Part shown: positions 43,882 through 52,807 of the stretch, in pieces
Numbering within the stretch: the first letter of the stretch is position 1
Layout of the letters: each line of letters begins with the position of its first letter
NCBI RefSeq assembly: GCF_016117655.1
Contig: NZ_CP064936.1
Span: forward strand, 434,001 to 498,000
Reading direction: 5' to 3'
Origin: Treponema peruense
GTDB taxonomy: Bacteria > Spirochaetota > Spirochaetia > Treponematales > Treponemataceae
Length of the DNA stretch: 64,000 bases
Program-made: the position numbers and the translations under genes
Notes under the pieces: model-generated
Databases searched by the model: none
Told to the model about the DNA's origin: nothing
What the model saw: only the letters and a program-made list of their open reading frames with translations

Positions 43882-46047
43882 ATGTCACTTTTGGAAATTA
43901 ACAGCGTTGAATATAAATATCCCCAGTCCTCAAAAAAGGCACTTGATAACGTAAGCCTTTGTGTGGAACGGGGTGAATACATTGCAGTACTCGGCTCAAA
44001 CGGTTCAGGAAAAAGCACTATGGCCCGTCTTATGGCAGGTTTTTTCAAGCCGGACTCGGGTACTGTAAGCCTTCAGAAAGATGTACTTCCCGGAATTGTA
44101 TTTCAGCAGCCCAAAGAGCAGATTGTAGCCGGAATTGTAGAACGTGATACGGCGTTTGGTCCGCAGAATCTTTCAATGACAAAGGGCGAAATTGAACTCA
44201 GGACAATAGAGTGTCTTTCTGTAGTTGGACTTGCAGACAGGGCTTCTTCCAGAACTTTTGAACTTTCACTCGGTCAGACGCAGCGTCTTGCCTTCAGCGG
44301 AATTCTGGCTCTTTTTCCTGACCTGCTTATTCTTGATGAAGTTACGGCAATGCTGGACCCGGCTTCAAGAAATGAACTTGTTGAATTCATAGACCGCTGG
44401 AATAAAAAAGGGCATACCGTTATTCACGTAACACACGACGAAGATGAAGCCCTTCATGCAAAGCGCATAATTGTAATGGAAAGCGGGCGTATTGTTTTTG
44501 ACGGTTTGCGCGAAGAATTTATGGCCAGTCCACATGTAATAGAGAGTGTTTTTGGAAAAGATGAAGTTTTGCCAGAAAAAAAAGTTTCTTCTTCAGAGGA
44601 ATCACTTTGCGTAAAAGATCTTTCATTCGGCTACCCTGAGCGAAAAATATTCAGCGGCCTTAACCTTTGTCTCAAAAAAGGAACGCTTACGGCTCTTACC
44701 GGACCAAGCGGCTGCGGAAAATCTACGCTTTTTGAGTGCCTGGCAGGTCTTAAAACTCCACAAAGCGGAACTGTCAGCGCAGTTTCAAGGCCGGTGCTGG
44801 CCCTTCAGGAAAGTGAGGCCGCTCTTTTTGAACCGTGCGCCGCCGATGATGTTGCGTTTGGTCCTTTGAATGACGGGCTTTCGGGAAAAGAACTTCTTGA
44901 GCGTGTCAAAGAGTCCATGCAGCTTGCAGGAATTCCGTACGAAGATTTTGGTGACAGGGCAACTTTTTCTTTAAGCGGCGGTGAAAAGCGAAAGCTTTCT
45001 CTGGCGGGAATTATTGCTTTGGACAGGGATATACTTATTTTTGACGAACCGACTGCGGCGCTTGATCCTTTGTCAAGAAAAAATGTCCTTCGTACAATGA
45101 AAGAACTGGCCTCACGCGGAAAAACCGTCCTTTTCAGCACGCACCGTTTTGAAGAAGCACTGTATGCCGACGAAAGCATAGCGTGGCAGGATCTTCTGGG
45201 CGGAACAGCTGCTTCTGAAGGCCGTGAACCTTCCGGAACAAAACATCAGGACAGTCCGGAAAGTGCAGGCGTAAATGAAACCGCTCCGGAACAGAAAAAA
45301 CTTTCGGTACAAATGCCGCTTACAAATTCAAAGATGATAGAAAGTATTGGAAAAACCGCTGCAGCTTTTATGGCTCCGGCAAAAATTCCGCATTCTGCAG
45401 TGAGCGTACTTCCTGCGGCACTTAAATTCATTCTTTTTGCGGCAATTCTCTGTGTTTCGGTACTGGTATATTCACCTGCGGCCGGAATCTGCATGCTGGG
45501 CGTGAACATACTTTATGCTGTTCTTGCAAAGTATCCGATTAAAAAAGCTGCCGGTGCCTTTGTAAAACTTTTTCCGTGGCTGCTTCTTTTTATAGTTTTC
45601 GGAATGTTCTTTTACCCGACGCTGCCCGATGACAAAGTTATTTTTTCATGTGGAATATTTACTCTTTCGACAGGTCGTCTTGCCATGACAGGACGTACTT
45701 TTTTACGTGCTGCCTGCGCACTTATTTCTGCCGGAACATTTCTTTTTACAACTTCCGAGCGCGAAATTATGGACGGACTTACGGTTTTATTAAAGCCACT
45801 TTCTGTCGTAAAAATTCCGGTAAGGTATTTTGTTCTTGTAACCGGCATTATATTCCGCTTTGTGCCCATGCTTCTTGACGAATTCTGCGGAATTATAAAG
45901 ACACAGCTTGTACGCGGCGCTTTCGGTGAAGCAAGGGGTCTTTCGAAACTCAAAATTCTTGTTCCGCTTTTTGTACCCCTTATTTTGCAGACTTTCAGAA
46001 AGGCGCATTATCTTGCCGACGCTCTGACTGCCCGTTATTTTTCATAA
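43882..46047 (+). CDS. ECF transporter energising module fused in one chain (A, A', T)
   Basis: A 721-residue protein joining three normally separate subunits. Cassette one (about 1-235) has Walker A GSNGSGKST, a signature LSLGQTQ in place of LSGGQ, and LLILDEVTAMLDP. Cassette two (about 240-445) has GPSGCGKST, LSGGEKRKLS and LIFDEPTAALDP. After a charged linker (about 445-500), five or so membrane helices form an EcfT/CbiQ-like domain ending in the coupling region QLVRGAFGEARGLSKLKILVPL. Such modules drive uptake of vitamins or metal ions with an S component, which is not in this window. The start follows a TAGAAT box by 7 nt. Confidence 0.9.
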   Translation: MSLLEINSVEYKYPQSSKKALDNVSLCVERGEYIAVLGSNGSGKSTMARLMAGFFKPDSGTVSLQKDVLPGIVFQQPKEQIVAGIVERDTAFGPQNLSMTKGEIELRTIECLSVVGLADRASSRTFELSLGQTQRLAFSGILALFPDLLILDEVTAMLDPASRNELVEFIDRWNKKGHTVIHVTHDEDEALHAKRIIVMESGRIVFDGLREEFMASPHVIESVFGKDEVLPEKKVSSSEESLCVKDLSFGYPERKIFSGLNLCLKKGTLTALTGPSGCGKSTLFECLAGLKTPQSGTVSAVSRPVLALQESEAALFEPCAADDVAFGPLNDGLSGKELLERVKESMQLAGIPYEDFGDRATFSLSGGEKRKLSLAGIIALDRDILIFDEPTAALDPLSRKNVLRTMKELASRGKTVLFSTHRFEEALYADESIAWQDLLGGTAASEGREPSGTKHQDSPESAGVNETAPEQKKLSVQMPLTNSKMIESIGKTAAAFMAPAKIPHSAVSVLPAALKFILFAAILCVSVLVYSPAAGICMLGVNILYAVLAKYPIKKAAGAFVKLFPWLLLFIVFGMFFYPTLPDDKVIFSCGIFTLSTGRLAMTGRTFLRAACALISAGTFLFTTSEREIMDGLTVLLKPLSVVKIPVRYFVLVTGIIFRFVPMLLDEFCGIIKTQLVRGAFGEARGLSKLKILVPLFVPLILQTFRKAHYLADALTARYFS

Positions 46048-46064
46048 ACGTTCTGAAAATTCTA

Positions 46065-46094
46065 TTGACAAATAAGGTATTCTTATTTTACAAT
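46065..46094 (+). promoter_or_regulatory. Predicted promoter of the riboswitch-permease unit
   Basis: Perfect TTGACA (46065-46070), 18-bp spacer, TACAAT (46089-46094). Transcription would start near 46101, about 27 nt before the aptamer. Confidence 0.65.
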
Positions 46095-46126
46095 TTACGG
46101 GTAAAGTTAACTTTTAAACACAATAT

Positions 46127-46266
46127 CAAAAGGGGAGTAGTTCCTCTCTGGAATCAACAGCCGGTTCTTTTCAGAATCTGGTTCCGGGGCTTCGCAAGAA
46201 GAAACAAGACCTTTTGCTTGAAGACAAATGCTCTTGCATTTTTTTTCAGGTGAAAGGTCTTTTTTT
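46127..46266 (+). ncRNA. yybP-ykoY manganese riboswitch with terminator platform
   Basis: The aptamer keeps both conserved strands of the class: AAAAGGGGAGTAG at 46128-46140 and ACAAGACCTTTT at 46204-46215, which pair through AAAAGG/CCTTTT as P1. Between them lie TTCC/GGAA, TCAACA, a CCGGTTCT/AGAATCTGG arm and a GCAA-capped CTTC/GAAG hairpin, matching the known layout. The 3' P1 strand AAGACCTTTT (46206-46215) can instead pair with AAAGGTCT (46253-46260), followed by seven T: a terminator exclusive with P1. A nested AAATGC/GCATTT hairpin with T-run lies at 46226-46247. Ligand binding should stabilise P1 and so turn expression on. Confidence 0.85.
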
Positions 46267-46296
46267 ATGGAAAACTTTCTGTAAGGTGGTAAAAAA

Positions 46297-47652
46297 ATGG
46301 AACAGCTTAAATGGGTTGTGCTTGCAATTGCAGTCGTTATGTATGCGCTCGTAATTGCATTTCAGAAGAAAAAAGTCTGGTTCACTTCAATAGCAGCCAT
46401 ACTTGTAATTATTCTGGGAATGATTTTTCCGGGTGGAATTTTCAGTATTCCCGAAGACATACTTGCGCTTGAGGGTTCGGCTCCTGCGCACATGTATTCG
46501 CTTGTCCATGCCTTTTTGGACATAATCAACTGGAACGTTATTCTTATTTATCTTGGCAGTATGATAATTGCCGCTCTCTTTATCTATTCCAAAGTTCCCG
46601 TTAAAATCGCCGATGCAATTGTAAGTGGCTGCAAAAATACCGGAATTGCGATGGTTGCTATTCTTGCCATGACCGGAATAATTTCTATCTTTGTAGAAAA
46701 CGTTGCAACTGTTCTTGTAATGGCTCCCATTGCGCTTGCTTTGTGCAAAAAATTAAAGATAGACCCGACTTTCTTTATGATAGGACTTGCTGTAATGAGT
46801 AACCTTGAAGGAACTGCAACTCTGGTTGGTGACCCGCCGTCAATGATTTTTGCAAGTTACGCAGGTTACAGCTTCAACGACTTCTTTGTACACCAGAATA
46901 CACTTTCAATATTCTTTATTGTTCAGACAGGAATGCTTGCAGGATGTATTTTCTTCTACTGCTTCTTTGCTAAAAACGGAAAAAACAAAATCGAAAGCGA
47001 GGGAGAACCTGTTGTATCCTGGGTACCGCTTGTACTTCTTCTTCTGATGATTTTTGGTCTTGCCGGTGTTTCTTTTATTCATACAAGCTTTGAATACACG
47101 AGCGGAATTCTTGTTGCAATTCTTGGACTCATAGGATTACTCTGGTACAAGTTCGTGCAGAAAAAATCCGCAGATGATGTACGCACTATGGTAAAAGAGC
47201 TTGACTGGGAAACAATTTTCTTCCTGCTGGGAATTTTTGTTGTCATAGGCGGAATCCGTGAAACAGGACTTCTTAACGACTTTGCGGTCTTCCTTGCGGG
47301 AATTACCGGCGGTTCAAAACTGCTCGGCTTTGTAATAATACTTGTTGTTTCTATCGTTATAAGCGGCTTTGTTGACAACGTTCCCTATATTATAGCCATG
47401 CTTCCTGTAGCAGAAAGTATGGCCAAAACTATGGAACTTAAGCCCGAACTCTTTATGTTTGCTCTTCTGGTTGGAAGCTGCCTCGGCGGAAACCTTACCC
47501 CGTTCGGAGCAAGTGCAAATATTGTAGCAATGGGAATTGTAAAGAAAGAAGGCTATCCCATGAAGTTCAGCGGATGGCTTAAAGTCGGTGTTCCGTTTAC
47601 TTTGATTACTACAACGGCTGCGGCTCTTCTTCTGTGGGTTCTGTGGTCTTAG
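46297..47652 (+). CDS. ArsB/NhaD/SLC13-type (IT superfamily) permease under Mn riboswitch
   Basis: Inner-membrane transporter of 451 residues with about eleven hydrophobic segments. Two family hairpin motifs are visible: SNLEGTATLVGDPPSMIF and GSCLGGNLTPFGASANIVAMG, the repeated re-entrant signatures of ArsB/NhaD/CitM proteins. DNVPYIIAMLPVAESM is also typical. Known family substrates include arsenite, sodium/proton exchange and dicarboxylates. The upstream leader is a manganese riboswitch of the ON type, which usually serves Mn2+ efflux or Mn-related genes, so this permease is a candidate Mn2+ exporter. AAGGTGG precedes the ATG. Confidence 0.88.
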   Translation: MEQLKWVVLAIAVVMYALVIAFQKKKVWFTSIAAILVIILGMIFPGGIFSIPEDILALEGSAPAHMYSLVHAFLDIINWNVILIYLGSMIIAALFIYSKVPVKIADAIVSGCKNTGIAMVAILAMTGIISIFVENVATVLVMAPIALALCKKLKIDPTFFMIGLAVMSNLEGTATLVGDPPSMIFASYAGYSFNDFFVHQNTLSIFFIVQTGMLAGCIFFYCFFAKNGKNKIESEGEPVVSWVPLVLLLLMIFGLAGVSFIHTSFEYTSGILVAILGLIGLLWYKFVQKKSADDVRTMVKELDWETIFFLLGIFVVIGGIRETGLLNDFAVFLAGITGGSKLLGFVIILVVSIVISGFVDNVPYIIAMLPVAESMAKTMELKPELFMFALLVGSCLGGNLTPFGASANIVAMGIVKKEGYPMKFSGWLKVGVPFTLITTTAAALLLWVLWS

Positions 47653-47670
47653 TCTGAATTATGGATTGCT

Positions 47671-48078
47671 TCAGGCAGAAATAGAAACTACTGTTCCTGC
47701 CTGGGGCAAGAGTCCGGTAAGCCCGTAATTGTTTGCGGCTGTTCCGGCTGCCACGGCATTTTTTATCTGCTGCTGGTAAGTTTTGATAAGTTCGTCTTTC
47801 TGCGCGTCTGTCATCTGTCCAATATCTTCCTTCGACAGCGTATCCTTTTTTTTCATTGCCACAAGCTGGTTTATGAGCGTGTTTAGAATACGCACTCTGT
47901 TTATGGGAACACCGTTCTGTCCTGAAGAAGCCGCTGTTCCGCGCACATAGTCAAACTGTGAATAAATAACGGCACTGGGCTTAACCGGAACAAACAGCGT
48001 TCCTGATGAGCTTGAAAAGAGATTTTTGTAAGATGCTGCATTAAGTGTAAGTCCGTTTGAATACATACGCTTCCTCAT
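47671..48078 (-). CDS. Small protein of unknown function
   Basis: A 135-residue soluble protein. The start is uncertain: ATG 48078 or, four codons on, ATG 48066. It is rich in Ser, Thr, Gln and Val, with a helical centre (INRVRILNTLINQLVAMKKKDTLSKED) and a glycine-rich end (NNYGLTGLLPQAGTVVS). I do not recognise it. It lies 51 nt after the solute-binding lipoprotein gene in the same direction. Confidence 0.6.
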   Translation of the reverse strand: MRKRMYSNGLTLNAASYKNLFSSSSGTLFVPVKPSAVIYSQFDYVRGTAASSGQNGVPINRVRILNTLINQLVAMKKKDTLSKEDIGQMTDAQKDELIKTYQQQIKNAVAAGTAANNYGLTGLLPQAGTVVSISA

Positions 48079-48129
48079 TCATATTATCGGAAAATAAAGC
48101 GTATGTTTTAGTAAAATCAGCGGATTCTG

Positions 48130-49401
48130 CTAGAAAAATTGCTTTGTCCAGTCGGAAATTCTTTCCTGAAGTGTTGCCGGCTCTTTCTGCGAGTCGGTGT
48201 TTGTTGTTTCTGTCAGATACGGAATAATTACGTTTGCCTTCAGGTTGTTCCAGCTGTGCGGAAGAATTTTTGGCATGGACAGATATTCCTCTGAAGGAAG
48301 ATTTCCCAAAAGCTGTCTGTAAAAATTGGGATAATATTTTTCGTTGACAACCTTCAGCGAAGAAAATCCGCCTGCGATTCCAAAGTTTACGGTATCCAGC
48401 TTCATGTTTTCTGTGCGTTCAATAAGCTGCTTCTGGGTTCCTTCGTTGATAAGCCATGCAATGAATTCTTCGGCTTTTGATGTGTTTTTTGAATGTTTGT
48501 AAAGTCCAATAGAAACAATGTCATCTTCAACCGGAATTGTTCCGTCCTGTTCAATCCAGCGGAATGTAAGCCCTGCTGACTGTGTGCCTGTAAGCGTAAA
48601 AAATTCATCGCTCGGAATATAAACGAACAGACAGCGGTCGGTTGTAACCTGTCTGTACTTTGGCATGTAAAGGTATCTGAACTGGAAGTTCTGTTCCGAA
48701 GTAGTGTTTGTGTTTTTTTCTGAAGTCCAGTCTTTTATTTTCTGAATGGAACTCTGGAGGGCTTCGTCGTTCCATGTAAAGCTGTTTCCTTTTTCCATGT
48801 AGCCTGTGCCGTTAAGTTTTGTTACAAGATAAAGGAATTCTGTGTCCCACGAAGGTGCGTAACCCATTGAACTGTAGGCACCGGATTTGTATGTTTTGTT
48901 GAAGTTTCCCGCAAGGTCTCGTATCTGGTCAATGTTAAGAAGATGGTTTGTTTTTATAAGTTCTTCATCTTTTTTGTTAAATACAATTGCCGGCAGATTG
49001 AAACTGAGCGGAATAAGATACTGTTTTTCGTTGATTACGCCGTAATCTATTATCTTGGAATAAAAGGATGCGCGTGATATGGATTTTTCCTGAATAAGAT
49101 AATCCAGCGGGGTAAAATATTTTCTTGTTCCTGAATTTTTGAGAAAAGGTGCAATCAGAATGTCTGGCTGAACTTCATCCTTTGCAGGCGGAAGTGAATG
49201 TGCCGGATCTTCCTTGTAAATGACAACGGCTTTTTCATTGTCATGTGAAAGATTGAAAAGTTCTACGTAAGAGACAATTTCGGGATTGTCAGTCCAGATG
49301 ACAACGGGATCAGTTCTTTTGGAACATGAAACCGTTGTCACAAGAACTGAAGCTGCAGCAAACACCGCTGCAGTTCTTTTTATAAAATCAATTGCGGGCA
49401 A
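48130..49401 (-). CDS. Extracellular solute-binding lipoprotein (family 1 type)
   Basis: A lipoprotein resembling family 1 (sugar-type) binding proteins. The signal sequence FIKRTAAVFAAASVLVTTVSC ends in a lipobox with the cysteine before SKRTDP. Mature motifs include VVIWTDNPEIVSYVELFN, DILIAPFLKNSG, LIPLSFNLPAIVFNKK and YAPSWDTEFLYL. No in-frame ATG lies near the signal; I suggest TTG 49401 (alternative ATG 49437, which adds a basic stretch inside the upstream gene). Either start overlaps the aminotransferase gene. No permease genes adjoin, so the ligand is unknown. Confidence 0.75.
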   Translation of the reverse strand: MPAIDFIKRTAAVFAAASVLVTTVSCSKRTDPVVIWTDNPEIVSYVELFNLSHDNEKAVVIYKEDPAHSLPPAKDEVQPDILIAPFLKNSGTRKYFTPLDYLIQEKSISRASFYSKIIDYGVINEKQYLIPLSFNLPAIVFNKKDEELIKTNHLLNIDQIRDLAGNFNKTYKSGAYSSMGYAPSWDTEFLYLVTKLNGTGYMEKGNSFTWNDEALQSSIQKIKDWTSEKNTNTTSEQNFQFRYLYMPKYRQVTTDRCLFVYIPSDEFFTLTGTQSAGLTFRWIEQDGTIPVEDDIVSIGLYKHSKNTSKAEEFIAWLINEGTQKQLIERTENMKLDTVNFGIAGGFSSLKVVNEKYYPNFYRQLLGNLPSEEYLSMPKILPHSWNNLKANVIIPYLTETTNTDSQKEPATLQERISDWTKQFF

Positions 49402-50686
49402 GTTCGTCCGCCGTTTCGTAAATGGCCTGGTAAACAATATCTATTTTATCCTCTTCCAAACTGGAGAATGCCACGCGCAATGTGCGGCTGTCAATTGATA
49501 TTGTACCGATTCCGCGCTCTTTTAGCAACTTCTGGCGCAGAGTCTCTGCATTGACTTTTTTTGTGTCAAAGGCCATGAAGTAACCCGAGTTGAACGGCAG
49601 CGGAGTTATGTTTTCGCTTGTGTGGGTTGTCGTAAACTTTTTTACAAGTGCATAGCGTTTTTCAAGTACAGCGCGGAATTCTGCCTTTTCTTTTTCTACC
49701 TGAGCCGGATTCTGGAAAGCTTTGAGCAAAAGTGACTGTGGCGGGGTAGAAGAACATGAAACAGACGAGCGGATTGCTGCCATGAGTTTTTTTACAAGGG
49801 CATCGTACTGCTCTTCTGTAAGTCCCTTGCAGCCGAATGTAATGAAACCGCAGCGGAATCCCCAGGCGAAATCTTCTTTTGTGGGACCGTCAATTTTTGC
49901 TGCAAGAACATTCGGGCTCAAATCGCACAGGTGTGCAAAGAGAGACTGACTTTCGATGTCTTTTTCGTAGTTAAGGCCAAAATAAGCATCATCGCACCAG
50001 ACCATTACTTTTGTTCCGGCGTCGGCCAGACTCTTTATAATGGAAACAATCTGTGCAGTTTCTGCAGAAGTTGGGCTGTATCCTGACGGGTTCTGCGGAA
50101 AGTTAAGGAGTACTCTTACAGAACCGGACTTTGCCTGTTCGCGCAGAACTTTTTCAAGTCCTGGAATGTTGAATTTTCCGTCTGCAAACATCGGAAACTG
50201 TACAAATTCTGCATTGCGTCTTGCGTTTGCGATAAGAACATAATTGTCCCACGAAGGGTCGGCCGCTACAAGAGGCTTTGTTTCGTCAAGAAAGAGATCT
50301 GCAAGGTATGAAATTCCTGCTGTAAGTCCTGGAACAACTACCGGAAGGGAGAATGACTTTCCTTCAAGCGACGGATTCTTTTTTATAAGAGCCTGTTTCC
50401 ACAGTTCGCGCAGATCAGGGTTTCCGGCTGTAGGTGCATATGCAACAAGTTCCCTTGATGAAAGGTCGGGAATATATTTTTTTACTGAAGGAAGCATTAC
50501 GGGTGTTCCGTCTATAACGGTCATTCCGATTGTTCCGTTCGCGGTTTTGCCGAGCTTTTTTGCTTCACCGCTCTGTGCAATAATTCCCTTGGGGAAATAG
50601 AGTCTTGTTCCTACATCTGAAAGAAGGACTCCTGGTGTAGTTCCTTTTAGCGTTTCGTTTAATTCTTGTGCCAATGCGTTTATCAT
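49388..50686 (-). CDS. PLP-dependent class I/II aminotransferase
   Basis: A 432-residue aminotransferase. Fold-type I motifs in order: PTAGNPDLRELW, LNFPQNPSGYSP, VWCDDAYFGLNY, and the PLP-lysine region KIDGPTKEDFAWGFRCGFI, followed by RTLRVAFSS. The sequence is closer to aspartate/aromatic-type enzymes than to HisC, but substrate cannot be set. The start ATG lies 7-9 nt after a TACTGT/GATACT -10 with no Shine-Dalgarno site. The solute-binding gene overlaps its end. Confidence 0.85.
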   Translation of the reverse strand: MINALAQELNETLKGTTPGVLLSDVGTRLYFPKGIIAQSGEAKKLGKTANGTIGMTVIDGTPVMLPSVKKYIPDLSSRELVAYAPTAGNPDLRELWKQALIKKNPSLEGKSFSLPVVVPGLTAGISYLADLFLDETKPLVAADPSWDNYVLIANARRNAEFVQFPMFADGKFNIPGLEKVLREQAKSGSVRVLLNFPQNPSGYSPTSAETAQIVSIIKSLADAGTKVMVWCDDAYFGLNYEKDIESQSLFAHLCDLSPNVLAAKIDGPTKEDFAWGFRCGFITFGCKGLTEEQYDALVKKLMAAIRSSVSCSSTPPQSLLLKAFQNPAQVEKEKAEFRAVLEKRYALVKKFTTTHTSENITPLPFNSGYFMAFDTKKVNAETLRQKLLKERGIGTISIDSRTLRVAFSSLEEDKIDIVYQAIYETADELARN

Positions 50687-50693
50687 GATAATT

Positions 50694-50724
50694 ACAGTAT
50701 CTTGAAATTGAAGTTGAATGTCAA
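50694..50724 (-). promoter_or_regulatory. Predicted promoter of the aminotransferase gene
   Basis: TTGACA (50719-50724) with GATACT at 17 bp (50696-50701) or TACTGT at 19 bp (50694-50699); the ATG follows within 9 nt. Confidence 0.55.
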
Positions 50725-50852
50725 TAAATTTACTGTATATTTATGCATTTTCAGCCTGTTTTCATACATTCAGGGCTGTATTCAATTTAAGAAAAACTTT
50801 TCTTAAAATAAGCATAAAAGTTTGCAGTTTTACATACGGAATTATATGCAGA

Positions 50853-50881
50853 TTGAAATATAATTGAATAATTTATATAAT
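50853..50881 (+). promoter_or_regulatory. Predicted promoter of the Bat operon
   Basis: TTGAAA (50853-50858), 17-bp spacer, TATAAT (50876-50881), then 9 nt to ATG 50891, leaving a leader of 0-5 nt and no Shine-Dalgarno site. Confidence 0.6.
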
Positions 50882-50890
50882 TTGCATACT

Positions 50891-51910
50891 ATGAACAGAA
50901 TAATTACAAAAGCAGAAATAGATGAGTGTGCGGAATATGTCAAAATCTGCCGTACAGAAGTTGCCAAACGTGTTGTAGGACAGTCAGAGGCTGTCGACGG
51001 AATTCTTGCGGCTCTTATTGCAGGCGGACATGTTCTTCTTGAAGGCGTGCCGGGTCTTGCAAAGACTCTTGCCGTAAGAACTTTTGCAGATGTTTCTGGA
51101 CTTGAGTTCAAGCGCATTCAGTTTACACCGGATCTTCTTCCTGCAGACGTAAGCGGAACTTTGATTTACGAGCCGGGAAGCGGGCGCTTTAATGTACGCA
51201 AAGGTCCTGTTTTTGCAAACCTCGTTCTGGCAGATGAAATAAACCGTGCGCCCGCGAAAGTTCAGTCTGCGCTTCTTGAGGCAATGGCCGAACACCAGGT
51301 TACAATCGGTGAAACTACATACAACCTTCCGAACCCATTTTTTGTTCTGGCTACACAAAATCCAATAGAGCAGGAAGGAACATACAATCTTCCCGAGGCT
51401 GAACTTGACCGCTTTTTAATGAAGATTGTGCTTTCTTATCCTTCTCCCGAAGAAGAAATTTCCATTGTGCGTTCCAACGGATGTGCTGCAGATATTCCGG
51501 TCAGAAAAGTGTTTTCTGCTGATTCCCTTGAAAAATGCCGCAGTGCCGTAGATGCAGTTACTGCAGATGACAAAATACTTGCCTACATTGTTTCTATTGT
51601 AAATGTAACGCGTCCTGAGTCAGAAAAACGTGATGTGAAAAAACTTTCTGTTTCTGCTGCTGTACGCAAAAATGATATTCAGCATTATATTTCTTTCGGT
51701 GCTTCTCCGCGTGCAGGAATAGCCCTTCTTAAGTGTGCGCGTGTTCAGGCTTTGTTTGCTGGCCGCAGTTTTGTTCTGCCCGAAGATGTTCAGGCTGTGG
51801 CTACCCGTGTTCTGAGACACAGACTTGTGCTTAACTACGAGGCTTCTGCTGACGGTGTTGGCGCCGATGAGCTTATTGCAAAAATCATTGACCTGATGCC
51901 GGTTCCGTAA
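50891..51910 (+). CDS. MoxR-type AAA+ ATPase
   Basis: A 339-residue MoxR ATPase: Walker A GVPGLAKT, ADEINRAPAKVQSALLEAMAEHQVT (Walker B), ATQNPIEQEGTYNLPEAELDRF (sensor and arginine-finger region) and a C-terminal lid. MoxR proteins act as chaperones that mature VWA-domain partners, which follow in this operon. The start MNRIITKAEIDE is chosen because the TATAAT box lies just upstream; an earlier in-frame ATG at 50864 falls inside the promoter. Confidence 0.93.
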   Translation: MNRIITKAEIDECAEYVKICRTEVAKRVVGQSEAVDGILAALIAGGHVLLEGVPGLAKTLAVRTFADVSGLEFKRIQFTPDLLPADVSGTLIYEPGSGRFNVRKGPVFANLVLADEINRAPAKVQSALLEAMAEHQVTIGETTYNLPNPFFVLATQNPIEQEGTYNLPEAELDRFLMKIVLSYPSPEEEISIVRSNGCAADIPVRKVFSADSLEKCRSAVDAVTADDKILAYIVSIVNVTRPESEKRDVKKLSVSAAVRKNDIQHYISFGASPRAGIALLKCARVQALFAGRSFVLPEDVQAVATRVLRHRLVLNYEASADGVGADELIAKIIDLMPVP

Positions 51911-51920
51911 GAGAAAGCTA

Positions 51921-52805
51921 ATGAACCGAAAAAATCTATCAAAGAGGGCAGAACTTCTTCATCTTAGTTCGGTTTCTCTTGCAGAAGGAATGCGCAACGG
52001 TACTTTCCGCTCTTTGTACAGAGGTACCGGTGTTGAATTCAGCGGAGTGCGCGAGTATCTTGCAGGCGATGATGTAAGGGCAATAGACTGGAACGTTACT
52101 GCAAGAATGGGAAAACCTTTTGTAAAAATATTTGACGAAGAAAAGGAACTCGATGTCTTTCTTGTTGCAGATAAATCCTTTTCCATGGACACAGGTTCCG
52201 GAATCCAGTCCCGCCTTGAAACTGCAATGGAATGTGCCTCTCTAATTACGCTTGCTTCCCTTCATAACGGAAGTCCTGTAGGTGCCGTTACTTTTGACGG
52301 TCGCATCGATTTTTCATGTCCGCCAAAGTCCGGTAAAAACAACGCAATGATGATGCTTTCACACTTTGAAAAAGGCGCATCTGATTTTTCAAGCCGCATA
52401 AACGGTTCGGCACTGGACAGCGCTCTTTCGGGTGCGTGCAGGCTTTTGAAAAAGCGTACCCTTGTAATAGTTATTTCTGACTTTCGTGTAGACGGCTGGC
52501 AGGATTCTTTTGCAAGGCTAGCCCATCATAATGACGTTGTTGCAATCAGAATTACTGATTCCGCAGATGAAAAACTTCCGCAGGTAGGTTCTGTTCCTTT
52601 TATTGATCCCGAAACAGGAGCCGCGTGCATTCTTCCTACTTCTTCTGCAAAATTTGCAAGAGCCTGGCAGGAAAATTACGAAGCAAAAACTGAAGAGTGG
52701 AAAAAAAACTGTTTGAGACACGGTGCTGTTCCGCTTTCAATAAGCACGACAAAAGATCCTGCCGGAGAACTTATTAAATTTTTTACGGCAAGGGAACGGT
52801 ATTGA
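51921..52805 (+). CDS. DUF58 protein
   Basis: A 294-residue protein with the DUF58 core GVEFSGVREYLAGDDVRAIDWNVTARMGKPFVKIF (about residues 35-70) and a VWA-like fold after it (VFLVADKSFSMDTGS, with a DxSxS metal site). DUF58 genes usually follow moxR in Bat operons. GAGAAAG precedes the ATG, 10 nt after the moxR stop. Confidence 0.92.
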   Translation: MNRKNLSKRAELLHLSSVSLAEGMRNGTFRSLYRGTGVEFSGVREYLAGDDVRAIDWNVTARMGKPFVKIFDEEKELDVFLVADKSFSMDTGSGIQSRLETAMECASLITLASLHNGSPVGAVTFDGRIDFSCPPKSGKNNAMMMLSHFEKGASDFSSRINGSALDSALSGACRLLKKRTLVIVISDFRVDGWQDSFARLAHHNDVVAIRITDSADEKLPQVGSVPFIDPETGAACILPTSSAKFARAWQENYEAKTEEWKKNCLRHGAVPLSISTTKDPAGELIKFFTARERY

Positions 52806-52807
52806 AT

